This document shows positions 49,601 to 61,600 of a stretch of 64,000 bases of DNA, in pieces. The position numbers and the translations under genes are program-made. The stretch's first letter is position 1, and each line of letters begins with the position of its first letter. The notes under the pieces were generated by a model, which saw only the letters and a list, made by a program, of their open reading frames with translations, was not told where the DNA came from and ran no database searches. The stretch is from Diprion similis (taxonomy: Eukaryota > Arthropoda > Insecta > Hymenoptera > Diprionidae), in the NCBI RefSeq assembly GCF_021155765.1, contig NC_060105.1:17331001-17395000 (forward strand). Direction: 5' to 3'.

Positions 49601-52600
49601 TCCAATCCGACTCTATTGAACTTATCGCTCGGAAATAAACGACCCTCAATACAAGCCGTTACACCACTAATGCCACTATTTCGTTTTACGACGGCCGCTG
49701 GATGCCCTGTAACTAGTACTACACTCTCATGTAACTCTAATAATATTGAAACCATTATTGTAGCGATACTCATCTTACTAGAATTATCTAGTAACTACAT
49801 TAAACGAAATATTTCTCACCAGCGAATTGTTTCGTAGAAGGTGTAATTTGGATAGTTTAACTTGAATCATTTGTGGTTGAATACACTCACTCGTTCAATT
49901 TTTGAAATTTTGCAAATGTCAGAGCATTTGGGCTCGTATATAATGTATAAACTATCGATTGGAAATGCACTTCGATGCAATTTAAGACGTTTATTGAAAA
50001 TTTGATAGAAACTACTGTCAAACGAATAGAATACTAAAAGCACCGTAATGGGAAAGAATCTGATAGAATGGAACGAAACCATTTCACGGAGAAAAGAGAG
50101 TGGAAACTGGCAAAAGATTTGGATTCTCTTCGATAGTGATTCCAGTAATTGAATTGGTTTCGGCGATGAAAAGTACCGAAAAAAAACTGTTTTATTGAGA
50201 TGTGCCAATTTACAGGTACAATTGACGTATATCTAACGTGGATTTTTGATAGTTGCAAACCAGTATTCTAAAGCTGGGTAATCAAATATTGCAAAGAGAA
50301 TGCAAAAATTTTACATCCGTTACCCGATGAATTCTGTGCTTCAAATTTAGAGAAGAAATGCAAGTTCTTTACCTGCGAGAAGCCGAGGAAGAATAACTGG
50401 TCCTGTGTGTATTCCGTCAATCCTGGCAGAGCTTGCTGACCACTCGGGTTCCTCGTGGTTAAACGTTTATAAGCACGATATGCTTCTCTTATTCCGCCAT
50501 TGTCTGCTATATTCTCTCCTTGGGTATTCAATCCATTCACCTACACGGATTTGAATAACTGACGAGGTGTAATTGCGTTTCGTACGTATTTTGCTCAACG
50601 GTAACTATCAGTTATTTCTTGCTACTAGGCGAAATGTCAACGATCCAACAAAACTTGCCATACCACGATCAGATTCAAATTTATCTCGGGTATACAAAAC
50701 TTGTTTCATTTGCCTGACAAAGCGTTAACGTTGGCTTTTAAGTCAAGTAAATTAATAAAACTGACGAGACTCACCGTATAATGATCGCCCAATTCCGGTA
50801 CATGGTAGTTGCTATATTGTTTTATTATGCATTCTACCTTCTCATGGTAGTGGATTAGTGTTTCATTACTCCACCATTGTCTCAGATTTCCGTTTTCGTC
50901 GTACCTGCGACCTGTAACAGTAGGTACGCATTGGTTTGTTTAATGATTATATGAACTTACCTGTAAGTAAAGTTCTATCGAAATTGTATGTAGTCTCTTC
51001 GGAATAGATCACAAAGTAGTCACCCTATTCCATGCCCATGGAGGCCACTAGTGAAAAGTCCGGTAGTTTTTTCGAAATTTTCAGTGGCCACCACTATGCT
51101 GGATGATGCCACAATTTAACAAATAAAATAATTGTTTCTTGATATGATAAATTATATCCATCGTGTGCTCTCTGATTTGAGCTTCATTTCTTTAAAGTCC
51201 TGTCGAAACCAAAGGGTTATACGAGATTCGGGTGGGACTGATATCTTCGGAAGAGGCTTTACATACAAGTGCGATAGAACTTCACTTATAAGTAAGTTCG
51301 TTGAACTGTACTTCGTACCTCTTCCTCAAGATCACATTAAGGCATATGTTTAAAGAATGTTACGGCACATGATAGGTTTCGGTAAATGTGACGTAATAAT
51401 AATAGACTCGGATTCCGGATACCAATCACCGATGGGTTATATATGTTTCAAATTGTACAATTTGTTCGCAAAATGAATTTAAGCTTGGTGTTTAGTTTCA
51501 AAGGGGATATAACTATTATGTGATTCAAAATCTGGAATTAAATTTGTATTAGAGATGCGATTCTTTCAACCGGAAAACCCATGCTTTGGAACCAAATGCA
51601 TAATCTTCTCATTACCATCCGGGATTTGAGTGGCCGTCTGATTAATTAACCAATTTGATTTAGCAGCATAAACCGCAATACTTTTACAATTTGTAGCCAA
51701 CAAACTAATAATGTAACAACATTGTTGACACTCCAACTGATAGAGACAGGTCCCAGTTTATTTCTGACCCGTACGTAGCTGAGTTGTTTGAATCCTTAAG
51801 TCGCACTTTTATATGGTAGTTTTTGGGGCTAGCACGTATATCAAGTGTTTATCGGTGAAACCGATGTTTTCAGCACTTGCGAGCCGAAGATCGATGCGAG
51901 CCGTAGGTCGTAGGCAAGCCGTAGCCCGGAGGCGAGGCAAAATGTGCTGAAATCATCGGTTGGCCGATAAACAGTTTACGTGCGCCCCCGATACATTATT
52001 TTTCCGGCATCGGTATGAAAAAGTCCACCAAGAATTTTGTAATAAAGCTTAATTCGGGGTCCTGGGGCGAAGCCCCCAGAAGAGGGGGAAAAAATGTTTA
52101 GGAAGTTTTGATATAAGAGGTGCAGAGACGGATGAACAGAATAAACATGAAGTTGCGCGCGTCGGTTAGACTTCGACTCGACTTCGATATATCGATATCT
52201 ACATAAAGCTCTTGCAGATAACATTTTCCTCGCCTAAGACGCTGCACCGTGTTATAGCAACCTTGCCTTGATTGCATCCAAGACAACATTAAAACTCTTT
52301 ATAGAAGAGTTTAAACGTGTAAAGCGTTTTCCCATTATAGAAGTACAAAATATTTCCAGCCCAAATCCGATGTGGCTTGCACGGCACAAAATAAAAGAAT
52401 GGAACTTGAGTCAGAGAGTGCAGAATGGATGAAATTCATTATAACAAAAATAAGTTTATTTACTAACGTTGAACCTTGTGGCATCATTTGACTTAAAGTA
52501 GGGGGACTATCTTGTGATCTCGCGGATGAGACACGAACTACATGCAATTAATATATTGAAGATAATTCAAACAGCTATCAACATTTCGGTACTTTGATTT

Positions 52601-55600
52601 ACCTTGGTCGTCAAAGCCGTGCGTTAATTCGTGACCCATTATTGCTCCCATCGCTCCATAATTAATTGATCTAAGTGAAGAAACGTATTGAGATTATAAT
52701 ATAATTGACGTGAGGCAGCTAAAATACGTAATTTAGTAAACAAGTATGCGTAAAGTATGCGGTTGTGTTCGTTACACAGCAGTAAGATTTTACACACTCG
52801 TGTGTAACGTCTCATTTAACGTCCTTGTGACGAAAACTACTATTTAAATATGGTATTCGTGCTGACAAAAATTCTGCATAAACTTTTTTGATAAACTCTG
52901 AATTTCGAAAGACTACAACAATAAAAAAGATTACGACTTTTAGAAACAAATAAATTTCAATAAAGTTTCATTCACAAAATGATGTTGATTTTTTCCAAAA
53001 CTTGTTGCATTTTTCATAAAATAATGAATGTGGATTTTCTAAATATTCCTAAAAAATGTCAAAAAATATCTGCGACATCTATTATATGTTTTAAAAATAA
53101 AAGTTTTACAGAGAATTTTATCCATTGGTGATGGCACGACGGTTATTCTAACAGTAAATGTGACCTGGTGATTGGAAACTCTCAAATTATTTTACTTAAC
53201 TTAAACAACTTGAAAATTTTCAACTCACTCTATTCCATTACCATAGAATGGTGGATGCAAAATGCCAGCAGGAAATGCTGAAATCAAAGAATGATACAGG
53301 TAAACCAAATATGGAAACTGACAAACCTTCCCAGACTCCAAAAACCGAGGAAATACTTGGGAAACATCTCAAGATGATTGAGTGTTTCATTTGATGGTTT
53401 AAATATGACGTCTTGCAGATATCAGGCATCCGTTGTACACCATAAAAATATAGAAATCTGTGCCATCAAACAACACAAAGCTCCGTCTAGAGACGTTCTA
53501 TGGATATACCATATGATACTATGCCACAAGACTAGAGACCAGAAGACTGAATTCGGGTGGTGGGGGTAGGCCTGTATATGGCAGCCACCTGGCAGCACTG
53601 CTAAGCGTATAATACTTGCGCAATACGGCACTGCGCAGTCAAATAGTTCAGAATAATTGGAGTCTCTCCCCCTACCTTGAAACAGATGAGTGTGGAGATG
53701 CGCAGTATCGGATTGCGCAAGTATTCTACGTTTAGCAGCGCCGCCAAGCGGTTGGCATGTATTGGCTCACCTGAAGCTACGAGCTTGGATAGGAGTTCGA
53801 CCTCCTGGACTATAGCCTTCTTAATACCGTGCCTGGCTTCGGACTATTTCACTTCTTCAAATATTCTGGGTACAATATTTCCGCGGTTTTTACTTTCTAG
53901 GATCATTCGTTAGGAAAGTAATGTTTAAATTCATGCAATGACAATTATACTCTTTAATTGAAAGAGTTTACGGCATTCGTGAAGTTTTATTCGATACGAT
54001 TTTATTGAATGGTCCATGCATTATACTATCACTTACTGACGGAATTTAAGATTGCGCTATAAAACGCGTTCACGGTGGTTCCAGTTGAAATCCATCTATT
54101 TTTATCAGGTTTCTTTCTCAAACTATTTAAACTCTTTCGTACGCCAATATTGGTCAGTTTCAAGAACGTCTCTAAAAGCCTCTTGTCCACCACTTCAGCC
54201 TAATGCAACAGAAAAACAACATGGTTTCATTCCTACCTAAAATTACAGTAATCGATGCATGTACTCGAACAGCCCATCTCAGAGGATTGGAAACAAGCCG
54301 GAAAAAACAGTTGATTTCACGATGCTTTCCGTTCAAAAAGAAAAAGCATTAGTAGAGAGAAAGAAATAAAAAGGAAATTCAAAAAGATGTTTATAAATTT
54401 ATTTTTATACAAATAAACAAACTCAGAAAAACATGATCGTTCATTTAGAAAAAGTAATAATGAGAAAACAAGTCGCAAAATCAGTTTTTTCGCGATACTT
54501 TTCATCAACAGGAAAAGGGGAGAGTCTGTCGGCCTGTCCGTGAAAAATCAAGTTAAGTAAAAAATCTGAAACTGATAGAACTCACAGCTAAATGAAAAAG
54601 TTTTGAGTTCTGAATATCAAAATTTATAAATTATTTCTTGTATAAATATGTAAGCCGGGAAGAACATAATCGTTTAGTTAGAAAAAGTAACAGGGAGAAA
54701 AACGTAATAGGTTTTTCGGTTAAACATTGAGAATCGATTGATTTCCGGTAGAACTGGAAGTTCAAATTACACGGGACATAGCGATTTTTCATGCCCATCA
54801 TTTGATCGCAAAGTCCTGTAAGCTTCAAATTTTTTCATCGAACTGTTCTCGAGATCATCGTGGAAATTTCTCAGAGACACCCATAGACCGACATTTTCTA
54901 GGAATCTGTTTCTCAGATTCTAGAAGTTCGAAAACGTAAAGATTCGTTGAAATTAGAAAAAGTGATTTTCGACCGAAACCAATACTTTTCTTGACGAAAA
55001 GTAAAAACCTGAAATTTATACGAGTTCACATCCAAACGATGAGCATGAAAATTTACTATATACTATTCTTTTGGAACGTATACGTATTGCAAAAATTCGT
55101 AAAACTAGAAGTAGTCAGACACAATTCATCCGACGTTCATAGAAAATTTCATATAAATTGCAATGAAAGGAATAAAATAATGCAACAAGACAAAATGTCA
55201 TGAAAATTAAGGAAACATTTCGTGAAAAAAAGAAATTTTTAACGGCAAAAAATTTTAATCATAATTGACGATACTGCCAATGAATGAATTGGTTTGTATG
55301 GCAATGAGAAGTACCGCGAAAAACACTATTTGCACGTCCTGCTTCCAACTAAGAATAAAACTAACCAGCTGCTTAACTATTCAGTTTACACATTCAATCT
55401 ATACGAGTCAGCAGATGATACAAAATCCAAATGAATAAAAATGCACTGATACTTACGCCGTTATAAAATTCATTCAGACGGTCTGGATTGGTTATCCATT
55501 CCGGGAAACCGACAAATGGTCTTATCGCTGCTAATTTTTTATGGGCTGTGGCTCGTGTGCCTGCATCCATCCAGTCTAGCTCCGCGACCATTTCATCGAA

Positions 55601-58600
55601 TGCCTCTTTAATGTCGGAGAGCATTTCTAATGCCTTAAAAATCGCAAATGTAATACATAAGATGATACTTGTGAGTCGACGATGCATTCGTCTTTGTCTT
55701 GGGCGCCTTCGGCACCCTCAACGCCAACTTGAACATCATTTGACCGTCGGTAGAAATAGTAATCAAGTACCAACCATTATTGAAATTTAACGAAGCGCTT
55801 TGTATAAGTAATAATTTTACTCGATTGTGAAATAAACATACTGCGTTATTTGGGTTAAGTTAGGACTCTTGTAATTATTCAAATCCAAAATAGTAATGCG
55901 GAATCAGTGCGTAAAATCAAGTTCATCGTTAAACTTACGAACAATCCAAGCACTTATTTTTATGATAGTTATGACGTTTAATTCAAAAAAAATTTCACAA
56001 ATCATTTAGGTAATGCTTAATCGAACTTGTTTCAATCATTTATTATGGAAGAAATTGAATTTTCTTCAATTATACATTGCAAAAGTAATTTGTAGTTGAA
56101 TGTATAATCAAATTGAAAAAAATTTACTTATAACTCGTAACATTTTTTTAACCCAAGTAGTGTATAGTTTAATAATATTTGATTTATTGGCGATAAAATA
56201 GTACATATATCAGATCAACCATAAATCCACAAATGTCTGCTACATCGTCTCTGACTACTAATGGTCTCTGACTTGATGGTCGTCATGATATAGTAGACAA
56301 AAGAAACTTTCAAATTTTAATAATTACGAGATTTTGTTGGTCCTATCATAAATAGTGCAATGACGAGTGTTACATAGCGATATTTATTTTTGTTTTCACT
56401 GTATTTTTGCCTCGACATTTTCGAAGACGTTCGTGAACACAGCATTTACTGTATTGGCTTATTGGTCGTTACTATATCATGGCCTCAGGCAACTAGTAGT
56501 CATAATTTTTTTCCAAATTTAATTCTGTCGACTTTACACGAGCTTCAAATTTTAATAGTCGAATCATAATTGACATCGCCACAAGTGCGGCATCTAGAAA
56601 TTGGCTTGACAAGAGATAAGCTGATGAAAATGACTCTAGATTTTACCATGAACTTGAACTAAGTATTTTGTGTTTGTTGTCTTGGAGAAAGAAAAAGACA
56701 GCTTCGATTTTCAAAAATGTAAAGCCATTGAAAAAGAAAATTTTTTTTACAATACCTTCTCTCTGGAGTGTTCGTTGAAATGTCTTTGTATATATAAGTA
56801 ACTGAGGGCCATTCCAAAATTAGAATTCACGTTTCCAGTACAGCCTTTCCATCTCGCAGTCTTCTCCTTCAATCCAAACAGTTTTTGAGAAAATTCGAAT
56901 CCGAGGTCACGGAATTTTTGTAGGGTTAGTGGCGCAACTGTTGAATACACACCCCACCATGCGTACCTTGCTGAAAATATATTCCAACATGAAGAAGCAA
57001 GTCGAAACTCATTTCAGAAAAAGACATGGGGGTTAGAAAAACGTACCAAAGCTCTTTGAACATTTACAATTTGTAATGTTGTGACATTATCGCAAATTAC
57101 GAAGAATTTTCGTTTATAAAAAATTTTCACTAGCATCATATCAATTTTTTCAAATTCAGATAGTACGAAAACCATCTTATAGCGTATAACAAAATTACAA
57201 TGTCACCTAAGGTTGCTGGGGGTGTATTTGCCAATAAGCCTGGCAACTTCCGAAGGTACTCCAAATCCATAACGATGATCCGGTCCATGTTATTGTTTAT
57301 TGTAACATTTGTATTGTTGAAAACCGCGCCCAAGTACGTCGTCCAGTTCCACTGAAAGCATTATAGTTATACTTAGACATTTTTGTCTGCAAGCGGTTTC
57401 TATAAAGTTTTCTGTGATATCGCTTAGTTATAAATTTCAGCAGAACCGAGGGGTTAATCATTGCTGTAATCCGGCGTACTGTATGCCTCTTAGTCGTTAT
57501 GTAATCATTGTTATCTCTTGTAATACCATACAATTTTTTTAATCGTTATAAAACTTGCAATATTTTTGTAATCTCCATAATCATTTGTAATCTCTCTGAA
57601 ATCTATGTATCTTCAGTGTATTTTTAGAAATCTTCTTGCAGTCCTTGTATCCTGTGTAATCACTTCGTAATCTATATAATCTTGTAATCTTCGCAATATA
57701 TTTGCAATGCTTGTAAGCGACGATTTCTCTCGTCGCTCATGTTTACGTGGTGACTTGGCACCGGCAACCCGAGCTGTTTATGCGAGGGGATTAGTGCCTA
57801 GGACAAAGAGGCTGTGTGGGCCCCACGGTTTTCCAAGGGATCGACGTTTCGACCAGCGAGGCGAGGATCACTTCTCGATAGAGTTCCGAGTGAGCAGATT
57901 ATACGCGACGCTATACGTTTTGTACCAATTATATAAATATAGACTCAATACCGCTATTCATCCTTCGGCATTTCTTACAGTTCAGAAGTGGGATAAAGAA
58001 CTTGTTTTTTATCTCTTGTGATGCGCGTGTAAATGTAACAAGTATTGCGTGTATGTTTGGTGTTGGGAGAACGACCAGCAGCGTGCCTTCGTTATATTAA
58101 AGCAAAAGCTTATTTCTAGGTCTATCCTAGCAATATATAAGCAGGGTTCGGAGATCGAATTACACACGGACGCGAGTCAGCTAGGGTTGGGCGGTATTTT
58201 GTTACAACAACAAATCGAGAATGATTTAAAACCAATTGCTTACTTTAGCCGACAGACCACTAAAGAGGAACAAAAATATCATTCGTATGAGCTCGAAACA
58301 CTCGCGGTCGTAAACAGTCTGCAGAGATTTCGGGTTTATTTACTAGGAGTCCGGTTTAAAATCGTAAGCGACTGTAGTGCGTTGCGTTGTGGGATCTACT
58401 ACCACGCGTGGCGCGGTGGTGGATTCAATTGCAAGAATTCGATTGTTCTATTGAGTACAGGGTTGAAAAGAAGATGCCACATGTCGACGCACTCAGTCGC
58501 AATCCAGACGGGACCGACAATGAATCGAAAGAGATAGATGATGTAGGGTTATTACATATCGAACTCGGAGATTGGTTGCTGATCGCTCAAATGCAAGATC

Positions 58601-61600
58601 CGCGATTAAAATACGTGCACGAAGTGTTGAATAGAGAAGCGAAAGACGCTGAGGAAAAACAGATCAAATCTGATTACGCGCTCAAGGAGAACCGGGTGTT
58701 TAGAAAAACGCCAGACGGCCTCAAGTGGGCTGTGCCGAAGGCAGCGAGACAAAAAAAATTATGAGACTATGCCACGACGAAATGGGTCATTTCGGGGTGA
58801 CAAAGACGCTCGAGAAATTGCAAGCGGACTATTGGTTTGGTTCGATGCGACGTTATGTGAGACGATACGTCGCCACGTGTTTAAAGTGTCTTTATATTAA
58901 CCCTCAGCGGCACACATTTTTCCTTACTTACTATCGACTTGGAATTTTGTACTCGAGGGTGGTTGCGGTCGCTGATTACGAATCTGCTCCCAAAATTTGA
59001 ACATGCAAGATGGCGAACCAAACGTGCAAACATTCGTTTGACGAGAGCAAAAGTTGGTACCCCGGGGTTTTCAGGGTCACTGATTACGAATCCGCACTCA
59101 AAAGTTAGAAATTCAAGATGGCGGATTCAATATGGCGGACCAAAACGCAAAAAGTCGTTTGACCTTAGCAAATCATAAAACCCAAGATCTTTTCCAGACT
59201 TTAAAATCAATTGCAATCGTTTTGCGGTCATAAAATCCGTCATTTGAAGTGTACAGCTGCCATATTATTGTGTCCACCATTTTGAATTTTGCAAATCTGA
59301 AAACGGGTTCGTAATCAGCGACCCTAAAAACCCCCGCCTACCAAAAATCGTAAGGATACTCTTAAAACTATCTTCAATAATACATTTTTTCTAAAGAAAG
59401 TGCTATTTTTCAAAATTTGTTAATTTATATAAACAAATTAACGAAACATAAAAACAATTTGAACACAAACTTTCATCCTCTAACATACCAAGATCATAAT
59501 ATTACAAAAAAACACCGGTTAAATCGAATAAAACTACTCTAAAATCGTAAAAACGTGTTTTAAAACAGGTGGCATTCTGGAATGCCACTATGCCGCTGAG
59601 GGTTAAGGAACCGGCCGGAAAGCGGCCAGGCTATCCGATAGAAAAAATCTCGATGCCTATGCACACGGTACACATAGACCACTTGGGACCGTTTGTAAAA
59701 AGTACGACCAATAATTCGTATTTCCTCGTAGTGGTAGAAGCGTTCACGAAATTTGTATTAGCAAGAGGCAAGATTCAATAAGAGGAGAGCTCCTCCTAGG
59801 AAATTTAGTTGCGGAGATATCGTTGTGGCCAGACGCATTACCTGTACGTACGATGGTGCAAGTAAAAAGTTGTTGCCAAAGTACGCTGGGCCATACCAAA
59901 TCACTAGGGTATTAGACTGTGATAGGTACGTCATCGAGGACGTCAAGGGTGCTCAGCGCACGCAGAAGCCGTACTGTGGCGTGGTTCCGGGCGACAAACT
60001 GAAACCTTGGACCACGGGAGTCAGCGACACCGAATCGGACAACAGCGAGGACGAGCTTCAGGTCTCGGACCCTTCTGAGAAGTGCGACGTGGAAGGTGAG
60101 CCCTTGCAGTTCGTTCAGGCCGTGTCATCAGGGGATGATAGGTTCGGTCACGGATCCGGAATGACGGGGTTACCGGATGATGATCGGCATTACATGAGCT
60201 AATGCGCGATCGTTAGACACGATTGAGCAGTCACGGATCCGGAATGACGGGGTGACTGGGTGACGATCGGCATTAAATGTGTTAATTCGCGATTGTTGGA
60301 AATAGTTGAACAGTCACGGATCCGGAATAACGGGGTGACCTGGAATCATTGGCACTATGTGCGATAAGATATGTGATCATTGGGGATGATCAAGCGGTCA
60401 CGGATCCGGAATGACAGAGTGTCTGAACGATAAAATCGTTGTATATCAACTTGCTATATTTGTAATCGTAATTAGTATCGTGATTAACCCTCCGAGTAGA
60501 AGGAAGAATGTAAAAAACTTTATCAAAGAAAATACCAGCACAAAGTATACATATTCATACCTGCTGAGCATACAGGTCCGTCAGACGTTGCAGTTCGGTA
60601 ACTGTAATATCGTGAAATAAGTGATTTACGCTTCTCCTTTGTTCTTGTGTTGTCACAATCTGTAGAATGAGAAGAGACAGATTTATTAGCAATTAGCCTG
60701 TATCATTTCCAAAAATTACACAATACATCTGGGAAAGTTGAATATAAAACGTGTAGATGGGTTTCCGTAAGCAAATGACAAATGGTATACACCTGGGTTG
60801 TCTCTTTAGTTTTACGTTATTTATTCATTTGCATCAGTTCCGATTTTCGAAATGCAATTAACAGGAAATAGCTGATAAAGAGTTTGAAGATTATCAAAAG
60901 AAGTTGATCACTGCGGTATTATTGACAAAAATAATTTTACCTATTATTAGTTAGTATTAACTTTGAGTTTATCAATCTATCGGAAATCACAGTAGTGCAA
61001 AATTTTGAAAAATTGAATTTGCCTTTCGAAAGACAGTACCAAAAAAGATATCCATGATTTTTTTGATTTTTTTCGGCCAACAGTTTTTGAGCAATAGCGG
61101 CGGCAAATTTTCCAGTTTTCAATATCACGAAATTTTCAACTCAATATATCTTTTTTTCCTGAATAGATAGAAAAAAAAATTCTTGAGACGCCAGAGTTTT
61201 ACAAAACAAAAACGTTTTCAGAGGTTTTTTTTCTATCGATTAAGGAAAAAAATTCCGGGATTTTGAAAACTTGAAAATTTGCCGCTGCTATTACGCAAAA
61301 ACTGCTGGCCGAAAAAAAATCATGGACGTCTTTTTTAGTACTGTCATTCGAAAGGCAAATTCAATTTTGACCACCCGGTACAACTTGAACTCATATATAT
61401 ACCGGTAGAATATCTTGTGCTTAGTTTTTTTTATCCTTATAATTCCTCGTTAATGACTATTGTTTTCCGCGTAGATGAGCGCGAGGATTCAATGAACCAC
61501 GAAACGTTGCAATGAACCGATTTTTAAATTACAGAATGGTGTGGAGTGATTGAATAAGATTTATAATGAAATCAACAACTTTCACCTTCGCAATTTCGGT

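Larger units (their letters stand above)
46858..50372 (-). other. Last neprilysin intron, repeat-rich
   Basis: It contains MITE copy 2 (46952-47216), a 32-bp-type tandem repeat (48113-48222) and foldback copy 2 (48606-49414). A stretch near 47820-47890 reads on the minus strand as ...[13 protein letters not shown], weakly like a gypsy integrase tail. No additional exon is needed, because the flanking exons join in phase 0. Confidence 0.6.
57721..60430 (+). mobile_element. Broken Ty3/gypsy retrotransposon in a neprilysin intron
   Basis: The remains lie opposite in strand to the host gene, between exons 60561 and 57351. In order: an LTR-like non-coding stretch with a TATA-like ATTATATAAATATAG (near 57945); an RNase H portion at about 58050-58390 ([17 protein letters not shown] and [19 protein letters not shown]); a frameshift; a linker with DALSRNPDG; the integrase HHCC zinc region (58740-58900); a TTAA-flanked insertion (58897-59606); the start of the integrase core ([11 protein letters not shown]); a deletion removing most of the core; and the C-terminal GPY-type domain ([15 protein letters not shown]) ending at 60202. 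Gag, protease and most of the reverse transcriptase are missing, so it cannot be autonomous. Confidence 0.85.

Noticed and set aside
57721-57980. LTR call for the gypsy element
   Set aside because: A TATA-like box and a GC-rich stretch are suggestive, but no matching second LTR was found at the other end, so LTRs are not annotated separately.
60147-60430. Tandem repeats considered as a CRISPR array
   Set aside because: Only four units of 83-94 bp with related spacers in a eukaryotic retrotransposon; nothing CRISPR-like.
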